Shown: piece after piece, positions 52,560 to 63,906 of the stretch | Position numbering within the stretch: position 1 is the stretch's first letter | Layout of the letters: each line of letters starts with the position of its first letter | NCBI GenBank assembly: GCA_029962745.1 | Contig: CM057151.1 | Coordinates: 38,539,136-38,603,135 of the forward strand | Length of the DNA stretch: 64,000 nucleotides | Reading direction: 5' to 3' | Source: Echinometra lucunter | Lineage: Eukaryota > Echinodermata > Echinoidea > Camarodonta > Echinometridae | Made by a program: the position numbers and the translations under genes | The notes under the pieces: model-generated | What the model was told of the DNA's origin: nothing | The model's input: only the letters and a program-made list of their open reading frames with translations | Databases searched by the model: none

Positions 52560-52858
52560 GACATCGCTAAACGCGTTTTGTTCTCCATCCAGTGTAGGAA
52601 TTTCCTTTGTCGCAAAAGGTTCAAGCCCCTTCAACCCCTGCACACCCTCTTTACACTGCCTTCCGACCGGACTTACAATCTCATGTGATGATATCAGTTT
52701 AGAAAATTTAGAGGCCTATAAAAATGTCTGTTTTATTGCTAGCTGCATGCATGCATTTGCCCTAATTTAGACCCTCCAAGACCGCATAAAAATGAACACG
52801 ATAATGTGTTTGCTCTCGATGTACTTCATGCACTTTTATTTTTGATTCTTTTTTATAC
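52560..52858. repeat. Tandemly duplicated segment upstream of SDR exon 2, copy 1
   Basis: It is colinear with 53915-54160 (TTGTTCTCC..GTGTAG, TTCAACCCCTG, TGTnTGTTTTATTGC, GCATTTGCCCT, AGACnCTCCAAGACC, CATAAAA). The two copies flank the first coding exon with a period of about 1.35 kb. Confidence 0.75.
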
Positions 52859-52863
52859 TTCAG

Positions 52864-55800
52864 GTAGACTGAAGGTGGAAGAAGATGCCAGAGATTGTTT
52901 TCGTAAGCGGTTGCTCGTCTGGTATCGGGCTAGCCACGGCCCAGCTCCTGGCCCATGATCCTCAAAAGCGATTCCTGGTCTACGCCACCACCCTGAAGCC
53001 GCTGGAAGAAGAGGAGCAGTTCAGGAAGCAGGCTGGAAATACTCTCAACGAGACCCTGTTTCCTCTGCAAATGGACGTCACCAAGGAGGCCATGATTGTT
53101 GATGCAGTTGCCACGGTGATGAAGAAACATGGACGAATCGACATATTAAGTACGGGATGCATTAGTAAACAGGGATAAGAGTAAATGATTCAATTTAATG
53201 TTTTACATTACAATTTTGTAATGTTTTATACATTCGTAATCCACGTTGTCCTAAATCAGCATTGATTAATAACATCTTGCTACATCTGCATGGGAAAGAC
53301 CGGCTGTATTATCTATTTTTTTCTCTCACTATCATCAAAGAGATACACGAGTCTAGTTGTACAGTGACTCTTTCACTGACTACGCAAAACGATGTTGTAG
53401 CTTTGAACATGTAAAATAAGTGGTATTTTGGCTGAAATATAATTATGCACGTTATTAACAATTTACAAAGGTTTTTTTTTAGGAGTGCATAAAACCGGCG
53501 ATTTGGAAAGCAGGACATGCACAAGTATAAAAATATGTAGTTTCGGGTTCGCTCCGAAATATCCTGCTCTATACCCATTCATGACAGAAGGTCCACATTC
53601 AAGCCCATATGCTGGAATTTTTTTTTTTTTTTTTTGGGGGGGGGAAGGGGCACCGATATTTATGTTCAATATTCGACGGGAAGCGCAAGCGAGGGCGGCG
53701 AAGCGACCGAGTGGGGATGATGTGGGAGGCACACCGAGGAACATTTGCATTTTTAGAATTGAAATTAAACTATCTGGTGCACATTTTGAGTGGAATTTCT
53801 GGGGAAAAAGTTTTAAAGGTGGTTGAAGATTTCGGGGGAGGGGTAACCTTTGCATGTTCACATTGTGTTTAATTTCTGCTTTGCTAAATGGGGGATAATT
53901 TCTAATCCATATACATTTTGTTCTCCGGTGTAGAAAATTTCCTTAGTTATAGCAATAATAGTATAGGTCCTCCATTCAACCCCTGTTTTCCGATCCAACT
54001 TCTATAGATATACAATCCATTATGGTGATAATAAACTTTTGAGGTCAAATGTGTGTTTTATTGCATTTGCCCTTTAGACTCTCCAAGACCTCATAAAATC
54101 ATGTACACAATTGTTAGCCCTGCATGCATTATACTTTCATTTCCTTTTTAAAACAAAATGAGCATTCCACATGCCATTATTGAAAGAAACAGAATGAAAT
54201 TCATCCATATAAAAAAGGGTGTTCAACTTGTAGTATACAGAGTGAATATCATGGGAGTTGTGCCACTTAAGATTCTACCCGCCCCGCCCCCCAAAAAAGG
54301 TCTCCATAACTAAACATTTCAAAATATTTTCAGGAAATGTTCATACCAGTACAGGTCTCTTCTATTAACCCATTTGTGACAGACGGTCCACATTTTGTGG
54401 TTTGGCCTAATAACTTCTGATGCAGAGCCCTAAAAATCATACCAAATACATGAGCACAAAGAGCAAAAATTTCTACACAAACTGTGCCCATTTTGGTTGC
54501 GTTAATATTCGTTGTTTGATGCTGAAAAATTTTTAAAGGAAAATAAGCATTAAAATCCTTGAATTCGCAATGTGATAGAAAGTTTAGAATTACCGTTTTC
54601 CCCATGCAAATTGGCAACTTTTTGACTTCTAATCATAATTTCTGTCAATTTATATTCATTTCAAATACATGACGTTTTATAAGAAAAATGTAGCAATAAA
54701 ATAAAAATGTTGGTGTTGCCAATTTGAAGAATAAAAGCTGATCAAATCGGGCTTTAAATAATTCCTGTCTGGGTTAAATAACACCAGAAAATCTTCAAAT
54801 ATCTCACGCTTGAGTGAGCAAAAGTGACTTTTTGAAGAGTGAGAAATTCAGACTCGACAAGAATTCGTATTTTGTTCTGGTTGGTAACAGCAAAGTTGAG
54901 AGTGGTGTAAAATGTAAAGGTTTAGAATTTTTCATATTCTGATGGCTTTTTGTCAATTTATGAAGGGATATCTTTTGTGGATTGTATCACATACCTCATT
55001 AACAGCCGCGATGGAGGGGGCAATAGAACACTATTATTTTGATTGTTTTGAAATATTACTTTAATTAGGTCAGTTTTGGCATTTAAGTTGGCATAATTTG
55101 AATGTCAGAAAAAGAATATCACCACAGTCACCAAGTCATGCAGAAAAATCAAGCAATCAATAAACCAATTAATCAGTACGTCCATCAGCCAGTCAATCGA
55201 TCAGTCAGTAGTTGATCAATTGATATTTTTTAAAGCAATTCAGAAAAAACAACCTGCATGTCATACACTCATTCAATCCGAAAGACACAATCTTGACTAA
55301 CAGCATGCATGCAAATATGCAACTTCATGATCATTTCTGTACACACGTTTCTGTCATGTCTTTCTTCCACCTGCTAAACAAAACAAGATAAAGATTAGTG
55401 ATGAAATATAAAGTCTGTTCATTCGAAATTTGTTAAAATGGTGACAGCCCACTTCACCGAAGGCCCGCGAGGCCGAAAATAGCAAATTGTGATCTATAAT
55501 ATCACACCACTCTGACCAATTCCTGTGCCAGAAGGAAGTTTAATAAGTGTTAAAGGGCAGCGAATGTTTTTCATTGAGGTGTAGAACATGCGGAAACGAG
55601 GACTAAACATGCTAAAGGAGATTATTATTTTATATACCGATAGCGCCTTATTTGTAATGACGGGAAATACGATACGATAAAAGTCGGCCTCGCGGGCCTT
55701 CGGTCAAGTGGTCGGACCCCGTTAAAATTTATGGAGATTGTTCATACATTGTGCCGGCAAGTCTGAACCCGACGACTGGGATAATTATGTAAAACACTCA

Positions 55801-58800
55801 TAGAGACGTCGTAGTTTATATTTATTGGGCATTATCATCATCTTGAATATTTCTTCTCGTCCTTAGTAAACATCGCAGGGGTTAATCTGCTCAACGTCAC
55901 CGAGGCGATCAAGCTAGACGTCATGAAAAGGGTCTTCGATATCAACTTCTTCGGCATGGTCCGGGTCGTACAGGAAGTTATTCCTGAGATGAAGAAACAA
56001 AGGTCAGGTCGAATCATCAACATGGGCAGCATCCATGGACTAGGAGGTAGGATATTGAAGTTCTCGTCCATTCTGGAAGGAACTGTAGAATTAAAAAAAC
56101 AGGAAAAATTGGGCTTTGTCATCCTGTTATAATTATGACCCCTTCCCCAGAAATAATGAAGCAACAACATGAACAAAATATATACAAAAATACATAAAAC
56201 AATTAACACACACACAAAAAAAAGAAAACAAAAACAGCAACATGCAAAAAAAAACCTGACGGTTTCAGCCATTTATTTGATTTTATTTATTTGTTTTTTC
56301 ATAATGACCCTTGGACTTACTTAATTCTGTTTGATAAATGGTAATGATAATGTTGGGAATGTTTGGGGGTGGGGTTCAGTGTACTATTGATCGATTGAAG
56401 CAATGGCAGGAACCTCGTAGAACAGAAAAAGAGAGTCGGCCCTTTTTAGTTATAAACCTACGATAAATTTACGGAGATACGAGATTAGCTCACCTTTCGC
56501 GACTTCGAATAGGTCAGTGTATATTCACATTAATCAGCAGTTATTCTTGAAGAGTTGGATGCTATATGAGGTTTACCAAACATAACAACAGCTATTATGC
56601 GAGGTATAACTTTAGAGTAACTACAGCCAATAGCCACAAGGAAGGGGCGGGTGAAATAGCCATTGTTAAGAATTGATTGTACATGCATGACTGTATTTCG
56701 ATAGACGTTATGAAGCCATTATATTTTGTCACGTAAAGAAAATTCGTTAGGCCCAGAGAAAGAGATAAATTCTATGTGCATAATATAATCATGTTCATAT
56801 TTTCTTTCAGCCTTTCCTTACATGGGTCTGTATGGTGCTAGCAAACAAGCCATTGTGGGTTTTAGTCAAGAGATAGCCGTGACTGGCAGATTCTTCAATA
56901 TTAGGTAACCTGAACTGAATATCTGTTGTTTTAGTCAATAACATTTACTGTAACTGTATGCCCTTGGAGCTCGTGTAATTGTACAAAGGGACCATTAAAA
57001 ACACATGAATAGCCACAGGTAAAATGTAAAAAATAACAATAATCGTATCGATAAGGGGGGGGGGGGTAGGGTATATAGGCCTATATAAAATCGCAAAATC
57101 TTCAGACGGAACACTTGTCCAGTATACATGCGGTGAATGTAAGGGGGGTAAGTCCCGATAAAGTGGTTCTCTTCTTCGTGACTGGCCGCTTCTACAGGCC
57201 ATTCCGGTGGCTTCTCGTTCGTTGAGTAGCAATTAGGAATCGATAGAACAATGACCATTCACAATGATAAAACACATGTTATTTCGACCCCCTCGTTGAC
57301 TGTTATCCACTAGGGTAAGCGTCATTGAGCCCGCTGGGGTCAACACGGCCATCATGGAAAATATGATAGCCCAACGACTAGGAGGACACGACGAGATCGT
57401 AAGAAACCCCGACACCACCGACATCGATCGCACGCTTTCTACGTGCTTCGACAATGGAGACATCTTCCATCCCGATCTGCTTCGGCCGTCGACTTGCCAA
57501 AACCCCCAAGATATTGCCGAGCTCATTCTCGAAGTTGCGACGACCGAAAAGCCTCATTTTCGGTATCAGACTTCTCAGGTGAATGTTTGGCGCCTAAAGC
57601 CCATCGCACACTATACGATAAGTCTGCGATCCGATTTTGGAAAAAATTTATATTTGATATGAACATTCAAAACTTATAAAATCTTAATGATCAAAGTCCC
57701 GAATAGTCGTATGATTAATAAAATCGAAATTCCGGTCTATAGTATTTGGAGCCTTCCTTTGGCCTTTACTCCGACCACAAGGCCTTCAGTTAACCAAAAT
57801 TTCGATTTTAGTATTCCTATCATTATTTCGAACTCCAAATAAGATCATTTTACTTGTTTACACCCTTAAACTTTCATATTAATGCAAAATGCAATTTTTT
57901 TCGAAAATCGGGTCGCAGTCGGATCGTGCCTGGTGCTTAAGGATTGCTTATCCGTCTTGGTGGCGTAGCGGGAGGGGGGGGGGGGGGGGGGCTTGATGTT
58001 ATCGGGAAATTACTTTCTTTTTGTTGAATAATAAGCTAAGGACGGGATTAGAGTGTGGAAGGATGCAACCAACTTTCTAGTTAATGCCTCCCCCCCCCCC
58101 AATCTTCCTTTCTTTCGCTTTCTTTTGCCCTTTTCCGCAATCGAAAGAGCCAATGATCCATCTGTCGCTTTAGTCCTTGTCTTTGGACCATAGCAATCAT
58201 GTTGATTGACGAGGTCAATTACGGCTTTACCCCCAAAATGAATCATTTTTGTCAGAAATCTTCTGCTTCTGTGAGGAGGGGAGAAGGGGGAGGCTACACC
58301 CTCCTATAGTGATGAGTCTTGTGAGGACGATGCATGATGACAATGAAGATGATGATAATGACGGTGATCGTAATGATTATGATGACTATCGTTAGTATAA
58401 TGGTAGTAGTATACTTATGTTGATGGTGATGATGGTGAAAACTATAACGATGGTTGTCGCAGTGATCATGTTGACGATGACTCGGCCAATATAATATTGA
58501 CGACTGTGATTATGATGATGATGATGACAGTGATGATTTAAGTCATGAACTATGGCATAAATTCACCCCTAAACCATATCCTGATAAAATGTTAGAAACA
58601 CATCTCGACCTAAAAAAAAAAGAATTGGTTTCTACCTCTCATACCCTACAATCTCTTTCTGTCATCCTGTGTTTTTTTCCAGGCATGTCGATCTTACGCC
58701 GACAGATTCTATAAGGACGTGACCGGGGATTCCCACATCGACTACCAAGTCGCCGAACTCGAGTCTTTCAGAACAAAACTAGCGGAGAAACAAGCAAAGT

Positions 58801-58802
58801 GA
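52864..58802 (+). CDS. Short-chain dehydrogenase, RDH8 / 17beta-HSD1 type (SDR28C-like), complete
   Basis: Coding exons 52885-53149, 55867-56046, 56811-56904, 57314-57578 and 58683-58802 join with matching phases (1,1,2,0) into 307 codons, against about 311 in RDH8 and 328 in HSD17B1. It is a classical SDR: cofactor motif SGCSSGIG (8-15), N115, S143 in MGSIHG, Y156 and K160 in YGASK, and the family's IEPAGVNTAIME after the core. QNPQDIAELILEVATTEKPH matches the RDH8/HSD17B1 C-terminal region. Enzymes of this group reduce retinaldehyde or 17-ketosteroids with NADP(H), cytosolic or membrane-associated. The substrate here cannot be told. The NNAG motif reads NIAG (90-93), see findings. The gene is divergent from KLHDC10. 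Confidence 0.9.
52885..53149 (+). CDS. SDR coding exon 1
   Basis: The ATG at 52885 (AAGATGC) is the first in the exon. It encodes MPEIVFVSGCSSGIGLATAQ, then a Rossmann strand VYATT and LFPLQMDVTKEAMIVDAVAT to GRIDIL. The donor TTAA|GTACGG at 53150 is somewhat weak. If it were not used, the frame would stop 20 bases later. Phase 1 out. Confidence 0.92.
53915..54160. repeat. Tandemly duplicated segment, copy 2 (no exon after it)
   Basis: The diverged second copy of 52560-52858. Where copy 1 runs into the acceptor and coding exon, this copy continues into unrelated AT-rich sequence, so any duplicated exon has been lost. Confidence 0.7.
55440..55716. mobile_element. MITE, GGCCCGCGAGGCCGA ends
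   Basis: CCACTTCACCGAAGGCCCGC, then GAGGCCGA, at 55449 is inverted at 55684-55711 (TCGGCCTCGCGGGCC, then TTCGGTCAAGTGG). CpG-rich arms and an AT-rich loop. It lies 150 bases upstream of an SDR exon. Confidence 0.85.
55867..56046 (+). CDS. SDR coding exon 2
   Basis: The acceptor CGTCCTTAG|TAAAC is at 55866 and the donor GGAG|GTAGGA at 56047. It encodes NIAGVNLLNVTEAIKLDVMK, then RVFDINFFGMVRVVQEVIPE, then GRIINMGSIHGLG. It contains N115 (DINFFG) and S143. Phase 1 in, 1 out. Confidence 0.93.
56050..56810. other. SDR intron, nothing recognised
   Basis: An A-rich stretch (56150-56260) and AT-rich sequence without clear repeats or frames. Confidence 0.4.
56811..56904 (+). CDS. SDR coding exon 3 (catalytic Tyr/Lys)
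   Basis: The acceptor TTTCTTTCAG|CC is at 56810 and the donor ATTAG|GTAACC at 56905. It encodes FPYMGLYGASKQAIVGFSQE, then IAVTGRFFNI. YGASK gives the catalytic Y156 and K160. Phase 1 in, 2 out. Confidence 0.94.
57314..57578 (+). CDS. SDR coding exon 4 (substrate lid region)
   Basis: The acceptor CCACTAG|GGTAAG is at 57313 and the donor TCTCAG|GTGAAT at 57579. It encodes VSVIEPAGVNTAIMENMIAQ, a variable lid with an acidic stretch, then QNPQDIAELILEVATTEKPH and FRYQTSQ, as in RDH8/HSD17B1. Phase 2 in, 0 out. Confidence 0.93.
57594..57940. mobile_element. MITE starting 16 bases after a splice donor
   Basis: CTAAAGCCCATCGCACAC at 57594, then TGCGATCCGATTTT, faces AAAATCGGGTCGCAGTCGGA, then TCGTGCCTGGTGCTTA, at 57904-57939. 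The interior has ATAGTATTTGGAGCC / CGAACTCCAAATAAGAT pairs. It has inserted immediately downstream of the SDR exon 4 donor without damaging it. Confidence 0.75.
58683..58802 (+). CDS. SDR coding exon 5 and stop
   Basis: The acceptor TTTTTTTCCAG|GCATGT is at 58682. It encodes ACRSYADRFYKDVTGDSHID, then YQVAELESFRTKLAEKQAK and a TGA stop at 58800-58802. A lysine-rich C-terminus without a clear membrane segment. Confidence 0.9.
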   Translation, partial: ACRSYADRFYKDVTGDSHIDYQVAELESFRTKLAEKQAK

Positions 58803-59789
58803 ATGCTCGCATGTGATATGTAATGAAACCAAAAATAGGTGTCGCTATAATAGATATCATTATTCTGAATTTATTGGCGGGGTGTTGTGCTAAATTATTG
58901 TCCACCGGGCTAATCTTTAAAGACAAAGCCAACATAGCAAAGAAACGAGCAAAGTGATATTGTTCGCCGACGAAATGGACCAAAATGCGTTGCTGGAGCA
59001 TTTACTATAGCCTATATTATAGGGAGGAATGTCGGAATAATTTGTTGATACAATCATTCATTATACCGTGTGAATTCAAGGCCTTTAGTTGGTCAAATCT
59101 GCAGGCATTCTTGCCATTGCCCTCTACCTCATAATTAACAGTCAATAGCCAAAAAATAGGGCTTATCACCCCTATGTAATATTTTTGGGAGACTGCATGC
59201 ATGCAGTATAAGAAAATGTGTGCTTTGCGAATTCTTTGATTAAATTTTATACATTATAGTTCCGAGAAAGGAATACATTTTGCATTGCATTTTTAATGAT
59301 TTTCTTTTCTATCTGATGGTCTTTGCTTACACGCCATAATTGCCGGGGTTTTTTTTTGTTTTTGTTTTTTTGTTCATGGTTTAAAAAAAAATATGCTATA
59401 CCCCTCGCCTCTCGAGTCATACAACCTCAAGTCACCTTGGGCATTGGTGCCACTCAAAGCGGTCAAGATTTTTGGAACAGTATGAGATTCTGGCGACTCG
59501 GTTTACATATTCGATGCTGAAATTAGGAAGAGACAAATGTGAGGAGAACAATAGTACACAGATAAAGTTAATTTTGATACGGATATATTGTAAACTGATG
59601 TTTTAACATCCCCATGAACGAATGCGGCGGATATGACCAACTCTACCTCGAATTGTATATCAACAAATTTTGAGTCGTTTCGAACCAAATTTGAGTAAAA
59701 GCGGAATACCGCAGGATAAGCATAAACGAGGCTTTTAAGCCTGAATGAATTATTATGAATAACTTGGAGTTGTTTTCATGGAGAACCTT

Positions 59790-59848
<59 letters not shown>
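59790..59848. repeat. (TAC)n microsatellite
   Basis: About 19 ACT units. The Tyr-run open frame over it is an artefact. Confidence 0.95.
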
Positions 59849-60380
59849 TAATGTCTTGTTTACCCAGGGTAGCCTCTTCAGTACTAAGTACTGTTCTCCC
59901 AGAGGGCCTTTGACGAATTTTATTTCACTTTATCAAACAGAAATAAGTACATTAATATTTTGGGCAGCCTTGAAGGATCCGAATTCAAAACGCCCCATAT
60001 CTGGAAGGGGTGATCGTTACTTGATTTACTCACTCAGACTTTACGGATAAATTTTGTTTGCATATTTTTAAACTTTCAGAAAGTTCTGAAAAATTGATAA
60101 CAATTGTTATCATAATATAATTAGTTTAATTGTCCGGCTGATGATGCTTGTAGTATACTTCTTCAAGGAAAATACCGTCTTTTCATATAGGTATAGGAAA
60201 TGCCATCAACCTTTTCTTTTGGTGTTAAATACGAGACAGTATGGAACAGAGTGAATGTATTATGAAATAAGGTGGAAAAGAACAAGTGAGTATTCCATTA
60301 TACTGGGTAGTTGTTCGATAGCCTATACGAGTAGAGAGGGGGGGGGGAGAGATAGGGAGTGTGTGTGTGATGAAAGAATA

Positions 60381-60382
<2 letters not shown>

Positions 60383-60415
<33 letters not shown>

Positions 60416-60416
60416 A

Positions 60417-60449
<33 letters not shown>
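60383..60449. repeat. (GA)n microsatellite
   Basis: Two GA runs separated by GACAAAGACAG. Confidence 0.95.
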
Positions 60450-60453
<4 letters not shown>

Positions 60454-60621
60454 GGAGAAAGTTACAGTGGCAATGTACTATGTCGGTCTTCTGACTTTCA
60501 ACACTGCGGCACCACTATATCTGACGAAATTAATTCGACTGTACAGAGTACAGTTTTTCATCAGAAAACAACTTATCATATCAACACTTAATAATAATAA
60601 TAATTATTATTATTATTATTA

Positions 60622-60772
60622 TTCTGTTCTTGTATAGCGCATATCGCGTTATTATTTAACGTCTCTATGCGTTTCCAATTAAGGACTTTGGATATTATTA
60701 CCCTGGCTTTAGCCCGGCAGCCTTTTACAGCGCACAAGCATACTACATGACTTATCACAAGATAAAATTTTT
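60622..60772. mobile_element. SINE fragment
   Basis: CTTGTATAGCGCATAT, TTTGGATATTATTACCCTGG and CTTTAGCCCGGCAG parallel 33175-33260 (TTTATAGCGCGTAT, TTTGGATATTATTATCCCAG, CTTTAGTTCCAGCA). An ATT run precedes it, typical of a SINE tail. Confidence 0.6.
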
Positions 60773-60827
60773 AAAACAATTTTTGACCGTGACATGACAG
60801 TCAGTGGTGAGAGGTTGGAGTTTTGCT

Positions 60828-61309
60828 ATAAGCCCGCGTGTTGTCACTCTATATTCAAAGGTGTAACCATGATCGTTCGGCAACCCAGAATTTGACCCCT
60901 ATTTCGCGGTGTTTCAAGTACATTTTCAGCCATTTTTTTACCCCTATTTGGCACAAAACGGGTACAAACTGGCCTTTAAAAACACCCCTATTTTTCGCAT
61001 AGCAAGTACACTTTTACTAAACCACCCCTTTCAAATTCAAATTCTGAGGCAAAAAAAACAAACAAAAAAAAACCAGAAAATTACAAACAAGGACAAACCC
61101 CCCCCCCAAAAAAAAAAAAAACCACCCTGTTTTCACTTTCGAGTACAAGCTCAAAAACACTTTTTTTCGATTTCGAGAATAAAGCTCACGAAAACAACCT
61201 TTTTTTAAAAAAATAGCGATCATGTTAAAAAAAAAAGACCCCTTTTTACGCGAAATTTCGAACGATCATGCGTACACGAAGTCAGTACAGAGTGACAACA
61301 CCGGGGCTA
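60828..61309. mobile_element. 480-bp TIR element, AGCCC..GTGTTGTCACTCT ends
   Basis: TATAAGCCCGCGTGTTGTCA at 60828, then CTCT, is inverted at 61286-61309 (AGAGTGACAACACCGGGGCT). Inner ATGATCGTTCG (60868) pairs with CGAACGATCAT (61259). A- and C-run-rich interior. No gene. Confidence 0.8.
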
Positions 61310-62600
61310 TAAGGCATGAAAAGAAAGTATCTCTCTATGGAGTACCCAGTGAATAATTAGTCTTTAACATTCTCTGCTGTGTAAATTACATAAGCTCTCC
61401 AGACTGTTAAATTCTGAGTTTCAATACCCATGGTACAAGGCAAGGTCAAGTAAATTCTGCATATAACGGAATGTTCCACATCTTACTACATGCATCTAAT
61501 TATTTCAACAGCTATAGTAAAACAGAGACTGATATGTCAATGAAATGCTACTAACAAGACAAATAAAATGCTGTTCAGTCTAGATGTTTAATGACCGCTA
61601 TGATTCTTTATTTATTACTTATAACAACAAATATGAATATGATTCATCTTCTGGAAATTTTTATGATTATGAAATACATGGGCCTATAGAAAACTGGAAA
61701 CAACTTTCTTCCAGAAAATTCCTTTAAAAAAAATAACAAAAAACAAAAACAAAAATCATCCATACACTCTTTCTTTTATATTTTGGTCTTGTATGGCCTA
61801 TTTTGACACCATGAAATACTAAATAGCCACGCGTTTTAGCCCTCTAACCTCCCAAACCACCCCTTTCGCACGTTAAAGGTGTTTTTTTTGGGGGGGGGGG
61901 AGTCGAGCGTGTGTACAGCTGAATAGAACTAACTTCCCCTCTCCGTCCAATTCAGGTTCGGAGTAATGATAGAATATTAAAACGAAATTCTGCTTGAAAG
62001 CAAGCCTTTCAGGCTAGCTGAGTAAAGGCCAAATCAGCCCTGAGTATAATTAGCAATTGATTCCGCTTTTTCTTCAACGAGGAAGCGTGCAATAACCTCG
62101 AATTTCGAAGTTTTAGTGTTTTATTTTGACTGTTCAGAATTTTGATCATTAAGATTTCAGTGTTTGATAAGGCTATAACAATTTTTTTTAAATTGGATCC
62201 CAGACCGACCGTATAATGCTCGGTAAGACATTCTTCATTCTGACGGCAAAGATATACTAGCCAAGTGATTAGCGAGTTCAACCATAGGTAGAATAGTCCG
62301 ATAAATCGCTGAGAGTCATCTTGTATAATTTTCTGAATTTGATAGATAAATAAAAGTAATCTTATTTTTGGAATTGTTTACCGCTTCAGTTGTTTGTTTT
62401 GTAAAAAAAAAATTAATAGGCCATTTTTCACTTTATAACATTATTCGATGTGAAGTAATTTCTGTCTTGTTTCAGACTATTATTGTCAGTGAAGCAGATG
62501 AAATTATAATGTTAATTGAATGACTTATCAAACTAAAGTACTTACCAGAAATAGTCATGATTGCGTAAATATTGTAGTAACGCTAAACATTACCCTATTA
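61310..62600. other. Intergenic, nothing recognised
   Basis: AT-rich with an A/C-run patch (61720-61760) and a T/G run (61885-61901). Open frames are short. Confidence 0.45.
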
Positions 62601-62638
62601 AGAGTACAAGATCTAACTCGAACATCCCGCTGTACTTT

Positions 62639-62959
62639 TGACCAATCAAAAGGGTCCCCGTCAGTCAAGGCGACACGACGATAGGCTGCTAACCAGTCCA
62701 GTCGTTTGTGACTGTGAAGAAATATTAAAACGACTGGTAATTTTCTTTAGCGTTGCTTTGACTTTTGCAAAAAAATATGATTACGTTGCTTGCGCATGCG
62801 TGGTCGATGACTCGATCAGCAACCGGACTAGTGTTTTTGTTGTCTACTAATTCAAATCGACGGGAAAAAAGGCAGAACAGGTTTTTCTCTTTTGATTTTC
62901 TACTAGAGTCTACAGCTTCAGACGGCATTTCTAATTTAAAGTGAGTGGAATAAAGTGAG
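62639..62959 (+). promoter_or_regulatory. Possible promoter and first exon of a plus-strand gene
   Basis: CCAAT at 62642-62646, an NRF1-like TTGCGCATGCGTGG at 62790-62803, a local rise in CpG, and then a strong donor GTGAG|GTAAGT at 62959/62960 about 150 bases further on. No ATG-led frame reaches the donor convincingly, so it would be a 5'UTR exon of a gene extending beyond the right edge. A TE-derived patch is the alternative. Confidence 0.3.
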
Positions 62960-63348
62960 GTAAGTAATGCTGAATGCAGTTCTGTGGAACGATCGCTGTC
63001 GTCGTGCAAATGTTTCCAGTCCCGTGTACTTTAAAACGTGTGTGGTATTGTGATTGGAGAGAAATAGTTAACTTGACTGTCTCCGACTTCAGTTCTATTA
63101 AAATGGGCCGGGTAATCGGAGATCAAATAATATTTTGTGGGAAAGCCTAAAGGCAAAGCAGCTTTATATGGTTGAACTCGAATAAGTTACGGAGGTTACT
63201 GTAGAATCTCAATTTTAATTAGAAATCGGGCTAGATTTGAATTTGATCGAGTCTGAACTGAGTGAAGACAAGTTTGAGTTTGTGGGTTAGCTGGTTAGTC
63301 TATACTTTGTTAGTATTAAGCGAACACTAGTGTGAGTGACTTTATTGA

Positions 63349-63906
63349 AAGGCAGTGTATACAGCCACATGCCTGTATCTTTACCTTACTTACAGCCACA
63401 GCATCGACACGAGGATACAGCCACACTCGTCTGAATTCCCACTTATAAGTTATACTCTGTGCTGCGGCGATATTGCTAGCGCATTGCACAAGCGATGTGT
63501 ACATCATGCAACAGTGTGTTACAAAACCACAAAAACTTGGATCGTCACAAAGGTAACTTATCTCTTGAAATTCACTGACATACAAACAATATTTTTACTT
63601 CATTATTGTCACCTGCTTGCTGATCAGGTGAGAATGAAGTAAAAATATTGTTTGTACAGTAAGTCAAGTGAAATAAAGAGATAAAACTTTTGTGACGATC
63701 AAAGTTTCACAAGTTGCAACACGTACCGTCGCATGAATACACATCGCTTGTGCAGTGCATACACTAGCAATAGCTGTCGCGGCACAGAGTACAAGTGGGA
63801 ATTCAGACGAGTGTGGCTGTATCCTCGTGTCCATGCAGTGGATACAACCACACGCATGTGGCCTTAAGGTAAAGACACGTACGCGTGTGGCTGTATACAC
63901 TGCCTT
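63349..63906. mobile_element. 558-bp near-perfect palindrome
   Basis: AAGGCAGTGTATACAGCCAC at 63349 is inverted at the right end (GTGGCTGTATACACTGCCTT, 63887-63906). The match continues inward through CGAGGATACAGCCACACTCG, TCTGAATTCCCACTT, ACACATCGCTTGTGCA and AACAATATTTTTACTTCATT, leaving a central loop of about 25-30 bases near 63620. Arms are about 265 bp. Each arm contains a TACAGCCACA word two or three times. It has no coding capacity. Confidence 0.88.

Larger units (their letters stand above)
53490..55860. other. SDR intron with repeats
   Basis: It contains a T/G run at 53618-53642, the second copy of the duplicated segment (53915-54160), several ATTCATGACAGAAGGTCCAC / CATTTGTGACAGACGGTCCA paired stretches (53577, 54371) and a MITE (55440-55716). 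The rest is AT-rich, without a recognised gene. Confidence 0.45.
58803..60825. other. SDR 3' flank, simple repeats
   Basis: The SDR 3'UTR must start here. Poly(A)-signal-like words are not decisive. It contains a TAC microsatellite (59790-59848), GA runs (60383-60449), an ATT/AAT run (60589-60622) and SINE-like sequence (60622-60772). No gene. Confidence 0.45.

Noticed and set aside
52410..52688. 92-codon plus-strand frame upstream of the SDR gene
   Set aside because: It falls in the duplicated non-coding segment, the second copy does not keep the frame, and the composition is unremarkable.
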